The notes under the pieces: generated by a model
The model's input: only the letters and a program-made list of their open reading frames with translations
Databases searched by the model: none
What the model was told of the DNA's origin: nothing
Shown here: positions 1 to 9,382 of the stretch, in pieces
Layout of the letters: the number at the start of each line of letters is the position of its first letter
How positions within the stretch are numbered: the first letter of the stretch is position 1
DNA from: Syntrophomonadaceae bacterium
Lineage (GTDB): Bacteria > Bacillota > Dethiobacteria > DTU022 > UBA8154
DNA: 36,415 bases
NCBI GenBank assembly: GCA_007135125.1
Contig: SLJK01000145.1
Span: forward strand, 1 to 36,415
Direction of reading: 5' to 3'
Made by a program: the position numbers and the translations under genes

Positions 1-69
1 AAAATAAATTTTTTAATATTTTTTTATATTTAGGGAGGATTTTTTAAAAAAGGGGTTGAATATATTAAA

Positions 70-99
70 AAAGTGGTGTAAAGTGGTGTAAAGTGGTAT
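70..99 (+). promoter_or_regulatory. Three tandem 10-bp MraZ-box-like repeats (AAAGTGGTGT AAAGTGGTGT AAAGTGGTAT) upstream of mraZ
   Basis: Exact 10-bp periodic direct repeats about 40 bp upstream of mraZ; they resemble known MraZ operator repeats (GTGG/TGGG core, 10-bp spacing). Confidence 0.8.
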
Positions 100-137
100 A
101 AGATAAAAAGATCTAAGAAGTGAGTGGGGTAAAGAAT

Positions 138-569
138 ATGCTCATCGGAGAATACTTTCATACCCTCGATAAAAAGGGGCGGGTAATTGTACCGGCCCGC
201 TTCAGGGACGAACTGGGTGATGAGTTTATTATTACCCGTGGGCTGGATAACTGTCTTTTCTTATACCACACTCGGGAATGGGCCAAATTGGAAAGTAAGC
301 TTAAAGCGCTTCCCTTTACGAAGGCAGAAGCTCGTGCTTTCATGCGACTGTTTTTTTCCGGCGCCTCAGAGGTAGAAGTGGATAAGCAGGGTCGTATTCT
401 TATCCCTCCTTCCCTAAGGGAACATGCAGGCCTTATAAAAGACACAGTTTTTATCGGTGTTTCCAGTAGAGCGGAGATTTGGAGTCTGGAAAATTGGGAA
501 AAATATAGTAAGAGTTCTGACCTGTCTTTTGAACAGGTAGCAGAGAAAATGATGGACTTTAATTTTTAG
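138..569 (+). CDS. mraZ: Transcriptional regulator MraZ
   Basis: ORF (track start 120); [27 protein letters not shown] and [19 protein letters not shown] are typical MraZ/AbrB-fold repeats; first gene of a dcw cluster. Start at ATG 138 preferred. Confidence 0.95.
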   Translation: MLIGEYFHTLDKKGRVIVPARFRDELGDEFIITRGLDNCLFLYHTREWAKLESKLKALPFTKAEARAFMRLFFSGASEVEVDKQGRILIPPSLREHAGLIKDTVFIGVSSRAEIWSLENWEKYSKSSDLSFEQVAEKMMDFNF

Positions 570-582
570 TGACAGGAGAAAA

Positions 583-1575
583 ATGGGTTACTCAGTGACG
601 GATGCAAACCATGGTCATATCCCTGTGATGGTGCAAGAGACTTTAAAATTTTTGCAACCGGCGCCAGGCAAAATTATTGTTGATGCTACACTGGGAGCGG
701 GTGGGCATGCTGAAATGTTACTAAAAAAAATGACTTCAAAAGGAATGGTTATAGGTATTGACTGCGATAGCCATGCCTTGGAAACAGCGAAAAAGCGTCT
801 TGCTTTATGGGGTGATAATTTCAGGGCTATTCATGGCAATTTTCAAGCCCTGGAAAAGTTGCTTGGTAGGCATGGGATTAAAAAGATAGATGGATTGCTC
901 TTTGATTTGGGAGTTTCCTCCATGCAGCTAGATTCTCCACAGCGTGGATTTACCTATAGAGATGATGCACCTCTTGATATGCGCATGGACCAAACTCTTT
1001 CCCAGACAGCGCTCCAAGTGTTAAAGGAAATGCCTCGCCGCGAACTCTCTCGTATTTTTAAGGAGTACGGGGAAGAACGATGGGCGGCAAAGATAGCTTA
1101 TCTTATTGACAGGCATCGTCGTACAAAGGGAGATATTCAAAGTAGCGGCCAGCTTGTAGAGCTCATAAAAGAAGCCATTCCTCCCGGAGCCAGGCATGGC
1201 AGAGGACATCCGGCCAAACGAGTTTTCCAAGCTCTTCGAATTAAGGTTAACAAGGAACTTGAGAGCCTGGAAAGGGCGCTGGTACAGGGAACACAGATTC
1301 TTAAACCGGGCGGAAGGATCGTTGTCATATCCTATCATTCACTGGAAGACAGAATTGTTAAAAAGTACTTTAAAGAGGTTTCGAGGGAATGTATATGTCC
1401 CCCCAAAATACCGGTCTGTTGCTGCGGATGGACGCCTTTGCTTAAGGTTCTTACCGGGAGGCCTTTAAGGCCTGCAAGCGATGAGATTGAGCGCAATCCA
1501 CGAGCTGCCAGTGCGCGTTTTAGAGCAGCAGAAAGAACTCACCGTCTTATCAGTTCAAACAACTATGGTAGGTGA
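583..1575 (+). CDS. rsmH: 16S rRNA (cytosine(1402)-N(4))-methyltransferase RsmH (MraW)
   Basis: HIPVMVQETLKFL, DATLGAGGHAE, GLLFDLGVSSMQLD, RVFQALRIKVNKEL, ISYHSLEDRIVK motifs. Confidence 0.97.
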   Translation: MGYSVTDANHGHIPVMVQETLKFLQPAPGKIIVDATLGAGGHAEMLLKKMTSKGMVIGIDCDSHALETAKKRLALWGDNFRAIHGNFQALEKLLGRHGIKKIDGLLFDLGVSSMQLDSPQRGFTYRDDAPLDMRMDQTLSQTALQVLKEMPRRELSRIFKEYGEERWAAKIAYLIDRHRRTKGDIQSSGQLVELIKEAIPPGARHGRGHPAKRVFQALRIKVNKELESLERALVQGTQILKPGGRIVVISYHSLEDRIVKKYFKEVSRECICPPKIPVCCCGWTPLLKVLTGRPLRPASDEIERNPRAASARFRAAERTHRLISSNNYGR

Positions 1576-1580
1576 ATTAA

Positions 1581-1970
1581 TTGTTAGCCCACAAAGAAAA
1601 ACCAAGATTGGATTATTTCAAAGACGGACGTTCGGTAAAAAAACAAACCTCCAGTATAGTTCATCCTACTTCAAGTACTAGACGATTATACAATCAAAAG
1701 GAAAGTCTATTGCTTGTCTGCTTGATTTTTTGTTTAATAGTGATTGGTGTTGGCTTAATCAGTCAGTACAGCCAGGTAGTAGCGATAAACTACCAGATTC
1801 AGCAAACCACAAGAGAGATAAATGAACTACATATAGAGAGACAGCACCTGGAAATAAAGGTAAATAGGCTGAGTTCACTGGAAAGAATAGAAAATATTGC
1901 TAAAAATGATCTAGGTTTGCAATACCCCGAAAATAGACAGTGGCTTCTTATCTCTGCAGTTAAGGATTAA
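1581..1970 (+). CDS. ftsL: Cell division protein FtsL-like
   Basis: Small protein with one TM segment (LLLVCLIFCLIVIGVGLI) and a coiled-coil; position between rsmH and ftsI; TTG start. Confidence 0.8.
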   Translation: MLAHKEKPRLDYFKDGRSVKKQTSSIVHPTSSTRRLYNQKESLLLVCLIFCLIVIGVGLISQYSQVVAINYQIQQTTREINELHIERQHLEIKVNRLSSLERIENIAKNDLGLQYPENRQWLLISAVKD

Positions 1971-1997
1971 GTCGCAGGATAAAAGGAGGGCGGCATA

Positions 1998-3728
1998 ATG
2001 TCTAGAGATCCGGTTTCAATTTTACATATTAGGAAAAGAATCCTAGCTATTTTTTTTATAACAACACTTTTTTTGGCTGCCCTACTTTCTAGGTTGGGGT
2101 GGATTCAATTTGTGATGGCCGACGAATTGCAGCAAAGGGCCTGGGCACAGTGGAATCGGAGTGTCCCGGCCCTTTCTTCCAGGGGGAATATTTTTGACCG
2201 TAACGAGAACCTGTTGGCCGGCAGCGCTATGGCGGAAACTGTAGTAGCTCTTCCTTTACAAATAGAAGATCATTTTTTAACGGCCAGAGCGCTTGCCCCT
2301 CTTTTGGAAATAAGCGAAGAGCGTATCCTGGAACTAATTACTCAAGAACGTGCAGCAGTGTATTTAGAAAGAAGAGTTGATGATGAAATAGTACGTGAAA
2401 TTGAGCTGTTGGATTTGCCGGGCATTATTTTTAGACAAGAACCCAAGCGATATTATCCCAACGATAACCTTCTGTCTCAGGTATTGGGTTTTGTGGGGAC
2501 GGACCAGGGTTGGAGTGGCTTGGAAATTTATTTCGAAGAAGAGCTTAAAGGGTTGGACGGCAATCTGGTATTTCCTACCGACAACAAAGGACGGGAAATT
2601 CCTGGGGTACGCAGTTTTATTCCAGCCAGGGAAGGGTTGGATCTCTATTTGACGATAGATGAAACTATTCAATTTATTGTAGAAAGGCAACTTTCGCAGG
2701 CTATGAATGAGTATTCGCCTCAGAAAGCTATGGCGTTGGCTGTCGATCCCCAGACCGGCCAAATATTGGCTGCTGCCTCAAAGCCAGATTTTAACCCAAA
2801 TAATTTTAGCGAATATGAAAATGAACATTGGCCGCTACTTCCTGTAACAGATACTTTTGAACCTGGATCGACCTTTAAAATTATCCCTCTTGCTGCTGCT
2901 ATCGAAGAAGGGCTGTATAATAGAGAAGAAAAGATCACTTGCGAAGGTTCTGTCCAAATCTCAGGTCATACTGTTCGCTGTTGGACTTCTTCTAAGGGAG
3001 GGCACGGGGAGATTGATTTTTTTGAGGCGGTGCTGCATTCCTGTAATCCTGCTTTTATAGAAATAGGAGAAAAGCTTGGTCCCCAAAAAATGTTTGATTA
3101 TGTGCGAGCTTTCGGATTTGGTTCACGAACAGGGGTTGATTATCCAGGTGAGGGAAGTGGTCTACTTTTCAGACCCGAGCAAGTACGGAGCTTAGAGCTT
3201 GCCACCTCTTCTTTTGGGCAGGGAATTTCTGTTACTCCTATCCAGCAGGTGATGGCTATTTCTACTATAGCCAATGGCGGCAAACTTATGCAACCTTATA
3301 TTGTAGGGGAAATACGGGACTCTGAAGGGGAAACCACTACTAAAAGGGAACCCGAGTTGGTCCGCCAGGTTGTTTCAGAGTATACAGCAGCGGAAGTTGC
3401 TCTTATTATGGAAAAAGTAGTAAAAGAGGGCAGTGGTGTAAACGCTTATATTGACGGTTACCGTATAGCAGGTAAAACGGGAACAGCTCAAAAAGTTGGT
3501 TCCGATGGCACTTATATACCTGGTGAATATATTCTTTCTTTCATTGGTTTTGCGCCCATCGAAGATCCCCAGTTCCTTCTATATGTTGCCGTCGATGGTG
3601 CCAAAAGAGGTCCCCAATGGGGTTCCCAGATAAGTGCTCCTCTTTTTGGGAATATTATGAAGGATGTGCTTTCTTACCTGGAGATCCCCCCCCAAGAAGT
3701 TCTTTCGGAAGGCGAAGATCCTGAATAA
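1998..3728 (+). CDS. ftsI: Class B penicillin-binding protein (FtsI/PBP2 family), no C-terminal PASTA domain visible
   Basis: SRGNIFDRN, EPGSTFKI (SxxK), SCN (HSCNPAFIEIG), KTGTAQK motifs; ends soon after the transpeptidase domain. Confidence 0.93.
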   Translation: MSRDPVSILHIRKRILAIFFITTLFLAALLSRLGWIQFVMADELQQRAWAQWNRSVPALSSRGNIFDRNENLLAGSAMAETVVALPLQIEDHFLTARALAPLLEISEERILELITQERAAVYLERRVDDEIVREIELLDLPGIIFRQEPKRYYPNDNLLSQVLGFVGTDQGWSGLEIYFEEELKGLDGNLVFPTDNKGREIPGVRSFIPAREGLDLYLTIDETIQFIVERQLSQAMNEYSPQKAMALAVDPQTGQILAAASKPDFNPNNFSEYENEHWPLLPVTDTFEPGSTFKIIPLAAAIEEGLYNREEKITCEGSVQISGHTVRCWTSSKGGHGEIDFFEAVLHSCNPAFIEIGEKLGPQKMFDYVRAFGFGSRTGVDYPGEGSGLLFRPEQVRSLELATSSFGQGISVTPIQQVMAISTIANGGKLMQPYIVGEIRDSEGETTTKREPELVRQVVSEYTAAEVALIMEKVVKEGSGVNAYIDGYRIAGKTGTAQKVGSDGTYIPGEYILSFIGFAPIEDPQFLLYVAVDGAKRGPQWGSQISAPLFGNIMKDVLSYLEIPPQEVLSEGEDPE

Positions 3729-3889
3729 AAGCGGCTGGTTCATAGTCATTAATGTTTATGAAGATAAAGCAGGGGATTTCTCAAAATACTTCAATATGTT
3801 AAGCAGACATGTGCATAATGTGCATAAGAAGATAGTTGTTATGTTCCTGGTTTTACTGAGCAGGATCAAGCTAGCTTGCTGCAGGCAAC

Positions 3890-3928
3890 CTACTGAAAAG
3901 TCTGCTGAAAAGGTACTTTTCAGTAGAC
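3890..3928. repeat. Inverted repeat with two alternative left arms (CTACTGAAAAG / GTCTGCTGAAAAG) and a single right arm (CTTTTCAGTAGAC)
   Basis: CTACTGAAAAG (3890-3900) is an exact reverse complement of CTTTTCAGTAG (3916-3926); GTCTGCTGAAAAG (3900-3912) pairs with CTTTTCAGTAGAC (3916-3928) with one mismatch. Confidence 0.75.
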
Positions 3929-3945
3929 TTGGATTAAGGTATAAT
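3917..3945 (+). promoter_or_regulatory. Candidate sigma-A promoter upstream of murE (TTTTCA - 17 bp - TATAAT)
   Basis: Perfect -10 TATAAT at 3940-3945; 4/6 -35 at 3917-3922 with a 17-bp spacer. Confidence 0.55.
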
Positions 3946-4044
3946 AATCAAGACCACTTTCCCTTATAAATAAGCCTTTTCTTAATGGAGCAGCATATAC
4001 TACTGGTTTGCCACCACCCGGAAAGAACAAGCTAATTTAAAATT

Positions 4045-5583
4045 ATGAACGGAGAGAAGACAGTGGAAAAAATTACAGAACTGGAACGTTTACTGGAAAC
4101 TCTCCATTATATTGACGTTGAAGGGCAAACAAAAATTTCAATCCGTGGTCTGGAGTGTCGTTCAGAAAAGGTTAAACCAGGTTATATCTTTTTTTGTCTG
4201 GAAGGCGGTAGAGCAGATGGTCACGATTTTATACCTCAGGCAATTGAAGCCGGTGCTGTGGCGGTAGTGTTGGAAAAGGAAAGAGAAGTTCAAGGCGCCT
4301 CAAAAATCCTTGTCCCTAACGTTCGTATGGCGATGGCGGTGATGGCTGAATTATTTTGGGGTTCACCTTCCCAGGAGCTTTGTCTTATTGGTGTTACAGG
4401 GACTAATGGGAAAACGACTACCACTCATCTTATTGAAGCAGCTTTGCGTGATCAATCGTACAGGACAGCTCTTTTAGGAACAATAAAATATCGAATTGGA
4501 GATGAGATCTTGCCGGTGTTAGCGACAACCCCGGAAGCTGTGGACTTACAAAAAATATTGTATCACATGGTGCAAAAACGAGTAGAGTATGCCGTTATGG
4601 AGGTTTCTTCCCATGCATTGGAGTTGAACCGGGTATCAGGGTGTGATTTTGATATAGCTGTTTATACTAATATCACAGAAGATCACCTGGATTTTCACAA
4701 AAATTTTGAACGTTACCGTGCTGCTAAAGGTAAGTTGTTTTCACAGCAGGGGGGCAGCGTTTTGAAAGGTAATGCTCCGCGTTTTGCTGTTTTGAACCGT
4801 GATGATAGGCATTACAACTTTTTTTTGCGGCAGACGACAGTTCAAGCCGTGTCCTACGGAATTGAAAAAAAGGCCGATGTGCAGGCAGAAAATATCTATA
4901 TCAGCGGTCACGGAGTATCTTACTTGTTGCGTACGCCCTGGGGAACGGAAAATTTTTCGCTGAAGTTAACAGGAAAATTTAGTGTGTATAATGCCCTGGC
5001 AGCAACAACTGTTGCACTTTTAAAGGGAGTCCCTATTTCAGCGATAAAAAATTCTTTAGAATCAGTTGGTGGTATTTCTGGTCGCTTTGAACGTGTAGAT
5101 GTTGGTCAGGATTTTTTGGTCATTATTGATTATGCTCATACACCTGATGGATTGGAGAATATTTTGCAAGCAGCCAAGCATTTTGTGGAGGGGAATATTA
5201 TTACCATTTTTGGTTGCGGTGGAGAGCGTGATAAAGGTAAAAGGCCGGTTATGGGCCGTATCGCTGGAAAATACAGTAATTATTGTATAATTACCTCTGA
5301 CAACCCCAGGGGAGAGGATCCCGGGCGCATAATTGAAGAAATAGAGATCGGTTTGCGGGAGAATAAAGATTTTGGCAGTGGTTACGCGGTGCAGAGTGAT
5401 AGGTTTGAAGCTATTAAACTGGGGATAGAACTTGCCCGTTCTGGGGACATGGTGATCATTGCCGGTAAAGGACACGAAAGTTACCAGGTGTTTAGCGATT
5501 GTACTATCCCCTTTAATGATCGTGAGATTGCGGCAGAACTTTTGGCAAAAAGGATACAAAGCAAAACAAGGGAGAAAAGTTAA
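4045..5583 (+). CDS. murE: UDP-N-acetylmuramyl-tripeptide synthetase MurE
   Basis: GVTGTNGKTTTTHLIE, EVSSHALELNRV, NITEDHLDFH, DYAHTPDGLENIL, TSDNPRGEDP motifs (DNPR suggests meso-DAP specificity). Confidence 0.97.
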   Translation: MNGEKTVEKITELERLLETLHYIDVEGQTKISIRGLECRSEKVKPGYIFFCLEGGRADGHDFIPQAIEAGAVAVVLEKEREVQGASKILVPNVRMAMAVMAELFWGSPSQELCLIGVTGTNGKTTTTHLIEAALRDQSYRTALLGTIKYRIGDEILPVLATTPEAVDLQKILYHMVQKRVEYAVMEVSSHALELNRVSGCDFDIAVYTNITEDHLDFHKNFERYRAAKGKLFSQQGGSVLKGNAPRFAVLNRDDRHYNFFLRQTTVQAVSYGIEKKADVQAENIYISGHGVSYLLRTPWGTENFSLKLTGKFSVYNALAATTVALLKGVPISAIKNSLESVGGISGRFERVDVGQDFLVIIDYAHTPDGLENILQAAKHFVEGNIITIFGCGGERDKGKRPVMGRIAGKYSNYCIITSDNPRGEDPGRIIEEIEIGLRENKDFGSGYAVQSDRFEAIKLGIELARSGDMVIIAGKGHESYQVFSDCTIPFNDREIAAELLAKRIQSKTREKS

Positions 5584-6986
5584 TGTTTTTTTCAGTAGAA
5601 AACATTATAAATATCACTAAAGGAGAGCTTTGGGCAGGTAAGCTTGAAGGAAGGTTTGAAACTGCCATCATAGATTCTCGCGAAGCCTGCAGTGGTGCGC
5701 TTTTTTTCCCCTTAGAAGGAGAAAAGGATGATGGGCATAACTTTATAGTTGATGCTCTGGAAAGAGGGGCTGCCGGTTCCCTCATAGCCAGGGAGTGGTT
5801 AGACAGATTCAAAGATAAATGTATCCCTAAGAAAAAGAACATTATCATTGTAGATAATGTTTTGGATGCTTTGCATAAATTGGCTTTGAACCATCGTAAT
5901 CGGTTTTCCATACCGGTTGTAGCTGTGACAGGCAGTAATGGAAAGACCACTACCAAAGATCTTATAGCTGCTGTGCTTTCCAGCAGCTTTTGTGTATTGA
6001 AAACAGAAGGAAATTATAATAACCATCTGGGTCTACCACTTACCCTTCTTAAATTGAACGAGACACATCAAATAATGGTGCTGGAGTTGGGGATGAGAGG
6101 AGCGGGTGAGATAGCGCAGCTAACTTCTCTTTGCAGGCCTACTGTGGGAGTGATCACCAACATTGGCGAAGCACACCTGGAGATGTTGGGGACCAAGGAA
6201 AATATTGCCTGCGCCAAGGGGGAACTGCTTAAAGGAATGGAAGCAGGGGGAAAGGCTATTTTAAATGGTGATGATCCACATTTAAGGACTCTTGGAGATT
6301 ATTTTCGGGGGAAGGTATGTTACTATGGTTTCCAGAAGTCGCTAGATTTACAGGCGCTTGATTGTTATCTGGAGCAGGAAGGCTATTCTTTCAATGCCGT
6401 TCTGCCTGACGGTTGTATTAAAAAATTTTGGATTCCTCGGCCGGGTAAGCATAACGTTTACAATGCACTAGCTGCAATAGCAGTAGGAATAACTGCACAT
6501 TTAGAACCGGGTATAATTGAGCAAGGTTTGGCAAGTGCAAATTTTTCGAAGATGCGAACAGAAAATATTTGGCTTGATAACAACTGTTGTATTATTAACG
6601 ATGCCTATAATGCTAACCCTACTTCTATGAAATACGCTTTAGGGGTTTTGGAAGAATGGAATAATAAGTTTACTAAGATCGCTGTCCTGGGTGATATGCT
6701 CGAATTGGGGAGTGCAGCAGAAGAGGGGCATTTAGAAGTAGGACGCTTCCTGGCTGGGTTAAATATTGATTATTTGATTACTGTAGGTGAGAAGGCTCTG
6801 GCGATTGCCAGGGGTGCTTTGGAAAAAGGTTTTCCTGCTGAGCGTGTATTTAAAGTTGAAAACTGCGAGAACGTCATGCCAGTTTTGGAATCCATAAACT
6901 TAAGTGAAGCATATCTCCTTGTCAAAGGTTCACGCGGGATGGAGATGGAAAGCGTGGTTGAGGAGTTGATCGGAAAATATAACTAA
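5583..6986 (+). CDS. murF: UDP-N-acetylmuramoyl-tripeptide--D-alanyl-D-alanine ligase MurF
   Basis: VTGSNGKTTTKDLIA, LKTEGNYNNHLGLPLTLL, NDAYNANPTSMK; overlaps the murE stop (TAATG). Confidence 0.97.
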   Translation: MFFSVENIINITKGELWAGKLEGRFETAIIDSREACSGALFFPLEGEKDDGHNFIVDALERGAAGSLIAREWLDRFKDKCIPKKKNIIIVDNVLDALHKLALNHRNRFSIPVVAVTGSNGKTTTKDLIAAVLSSSFCVLKTEGNYNNHLGLPLTLLKLNETHQIMVLELGMRGAGEIAQLTSLCRPTVGVITNIGEAHLEMLGTKENIACAKGELLKGMEAGGKAILNGDDPHLRTLGDYFRGKVCYYGFQKSLDLQALDCYLEQEGYSFNAVLPDGCIKKFWIPRPGKHNVYNALAAIAVGITAHLEPGIIEQGLASANFSKMRTENIWLDNNCCIINDAYNANPTSMKYALGVLEEWNNKFTKIAVLGDMLELGSAAEEGHLEVGRFLAGLNIDYLITVGEKALAIARGALEKGFPAERVFKVENCENVMPVLESINLSEAYLLVKGSRGMEMESVVEELIGKYN

Positions 6987-7009
6987 GAGCATGAAAAGGG
7001 AGTGTTTCT

Positions 7010-7975
7010 TTGCCAACACCAGTTTACTATGTTGTAGTATTCGCTTTATTGGTAAGCCTTGCCACATGTCCACTATACATTATATTTTCTCGTCGGTTAC
7101 AATTTGGGCAGCAAATAAGACTTGATGGTCCCCAACAGCATTTGAAAAAGGCTGGAACCCCTACCATGGGCGGCATTGTTTATTTGTTCTCTTTCGTAGT
7201 TGCCCTCATCTTATTTGCACCCAAAACTCCTTTTCTGCTCATGCTTATATTAATAACTTTGGCCGGCGCTTTTTTAGGTTTTCTTGACGACTTCCAAAAA
7301 GTTATTCGAAGGCAGTCACTGGGGCTCAAAGCCAGGCAAAAACTATTAGGGCAGTTTGTTTTTACAGTGGTTTTTTATTATTTATTACAGCTTTATGGAC
7401 ATTCGACAGTAGTTGGTGTTCCTTTTTCGTCGTTACAAATAGATTTTGGTCATTTCTATTTCCTTCTGATTTTTTTGATGCTTACGGGAACTTCTAATGC
7501 TGTTAATCTTACTGATGGTATAGATGGGTTGGCTGCCGGAACGGTTATATTGGGACTTTTTACATTTCTTATGATAGCTTACTGGCAGGGAATGACCGAT
7601 GTAGTTTATTTCTGCGGTGCATTGATCGGTGCCTGTATGGGTTTCTTGGTTTTTAACATCCATCCGGCGCGCATTTTCATGGGTGATGTGGGCTCCCTCT
7701 CTTTAGGCGCTGCTTTGGCTGCCGTAGCCATTATTACCAAGTCTGAATTGTATTTGGTAATTATAGGTGGGGTGTTTGTTTTGGAAACTATGTCTGTAAT
7801 TGTACAGGTATTGTACTTTCGCTTAACCGCACGAAGAGTGTTTTTGATGAGCCCTTTACATCACCATTTTGAATTTAAAGGATGGCCCGAATGGCATGTA
7901 GTTATTGGTTTTTGGGCGCTTGGTTTATGCTTTGCTGTGCTGGGGCTTATAGTTCATACCCCCCTGATGCAGTAA
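7010..7975 (+). CDS. mraY: Phospho-N-acetylmuramoyl-pentapeptide-transferase MraY
   Basis: GTPTMGGIVYL, FLDDFQKV, NAVNLTDGIDGLAAG, MSPLHHHFE motifs; multi-TM; TTG start. Confidence 0.97.
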   Translation: MPTPVYYVVVFALLVSLATCPLYIIFSRRLQFGQQIRLDGPQQHLKKAGTPTMGGIVYLFSFVVALILFAPKTPFLLMLILITLAGAFLGFLDDFQKVIRRQSLGLKARQKLLGQFVFTVVFYYLLQLYGHSTVVGVPFSSLQIDFGHFYFLLIFLMLTGTSNAVNLTDGIDGLAAGTVILGLFTFLMIAYWQGMTDVVYFCGALIGACMGFLVFNIHPARIFMGDVGSLSLGAALAAVAIITKSELYLVIIGGVFVLETMSVIVQVLYFRLTARRVFLMSPLHHHFEFKGWPEWHVVIGFWALGLCFAVLGLIVHTPLMQ

Positions 7976-7993
7976 AAGATTGTTAGAAATGGA

Positions 7994-9379
7994 TTGTATA
8001 AAATAATGCTGGAAATGATCAGAGGCAAAAGAATTTTAGTTTTGGGACTGGCGCGGAGCGGTCGTGCTGCAGTGCGCCTTTTACTTAAGGCGGGAGCCCA
8101 AAAAGTGATTGCAAACGATATAAAAGACACATACAAGCTATTGCAGGAGATAGAGGGGGTATTGCCACCTAGTGTCCAGGTGGTTGGCGGGGGGCACCCG
8201 ACAGAGTTGCTGGAAAATGTAGATCTTATTATAAAAAGCCCAGGAGTTTTGCCTGGAATTCCTTTGTTACAGAAAGCTTTTTTGATGGGCATTCCTGTTT
8301 ATTCCGAAATAGAACTCGCCTTTCATTTTAGCCAAGTCCCTATTGTTGGTATTACTGGTACTAATGGTAAGACCACGACGGTTTCTTTGACAGGAGAGAT
8401 TTTTAGGCAGGCGAATTCCTCTGTACAGGTTGCGGGAAACATTGGTTTTCCCCTATGCGAAGCAGTCGAGTCAGCTGCGCCGCCAGGTTTTATAGTGGCC
8501 GAACTGAGCAGTTTTCAATTGGAAAATATTAATGAATTTCGAGCAGATATTGGGGCGGTGCTGAATATTTCACCCGACCATCTCGACTACCATCAGACGG
8601 AAAATAAATATTTGATGGCAAAAAGAAACATTTTGAAAAACCAGAGTGAAAAAAACTGGGCTGTACTTAACTTTGATGATCCTGAAACAAGGAAGTTTTC
8701 TGCCTATGTCAAAGGAGGTTTGTTATATTTCAGCCTCAGGGAAGAATTAGAAAGTGGCGTTTGCCTCAGGAACGGTGATATTGTGATTGTCACCGCTAAA
8801 AAACCATTAAAGGTTTGTTCCGCAGCAGAAGTACGTATTCCAGGTAAGCATAATTTAGAAAATGCCCTTGCCGCTACAGCTATTTGTTGGATTGCCGGGC
8901 TGGGGGTAGATAAGATTGCCCAGGGCTTAAAATCATTTCCCGGAGTTCCACATCGCCTCGAGCAGGTAGGTAGAGTTAACGGTGTGACTTTTTATAATGA
9001 TTCCAAGGGGACTAATCCGAACGCCACTATTAATGCCCTTTCCGCATTAAAAGGTTCCAAAATACTTGTGGCCGGAGGATTAAATAAAGGAGGAGATTTC
9101 AGTATTTTGGCCGATTCTTTAAAAGAAGAAGAGGTCAAGAAAATGGTCCTGATGGGCGAGACAGCATTAATTATTAAGAAAGCTGCGGAAGCAAGAGGGT
9201 TTTTAAATGTTGCTATCGTTGCTGATATGAAAGAGGCAGTTGCTGAAGCCTTCACCGCAGCCGAGCCAGGTGATATTGTTTTGCTTTCACCTGCCTGTGC
9301 CAGCTGGGATATGTATAAAGATTACGAAGAACGGGGTAATATTTTCAAGTCTGCCGTGTTTGCTTTACAGGGAGGGTAA
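7994..9379 (+). CDS. murD: UDP-N-acetylmuramoylalanine--D-glutamate ligase MurD
   Basis: VLGLARSGRAAVRLL, KSPGV, GTNGKTTTV, LSSFQLE, YNDSKGTNPNAT, LSPACASWDMYKDYEERG. A start at a downstream codon (ATG near 8006) is also possible. Confidence 0.96.
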   Translation: MYKIMLEMIRGKRILVLGLARSGRAAVRLLLKAGAQKVIANDIKDTYKLLQEIEGVLPPSVQVVGGGHPTELLENVDLIIKSPGVLPGIPLLQKAFLMGIPVYSEIELAFHFSQVPIVGITGTNGKTTTVSLTGEIFRQANSSVQVAGNIGFPLCEAVESAAPPGFIVAELSSFQLENINEFRADIGAVLNISPDHLDYHQTENKYLMAKRNILKNQSEKNWAVLNFDDPETRKFSAYVKGGLLYFSLREELESGVCLRNGDIVIVTAKKPLKVCSAAEVRIPGKHNLENALAATAICWIAGLGVDKIAQGLKSFPGVPHRLEQVGRVNGVTFYNDSKGTNPNATINALSALKGSKILVAGGLNKGGDFSILADSLKEEEVKKMVLMGETALIIKKAAEARGFLNVAIVADMKEAVAEAFTAAEPGDIVLLSPACASWDMYKDYEERGNIFKSAVFALQGG

Positions 9380-9382
9380 AAT

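Noticed and set aside
158-445. Antisense ORFs throughout (e.g. 158..445 -, 2364..2762 -, 5062..5559 -, 16264..16857 -)
   Set aside because: They lie opposite strongly supported dcw genes, have low-complexity or unnatural composition, and no recognisable motifs.
1481-1681. ORF bridging rsmH and ftsL (66 aa)
   Set aside because: Out-of-frame overlap with the end of rsmH and the start of ftsL; no independent support.
3664-3969. 101-aa ORF overlapping the ftsI end and the murE upstream gap
   Set aside because: Runs through the hairpin/promoter region, has no recognisable family and no good SD; more likely non-coding.
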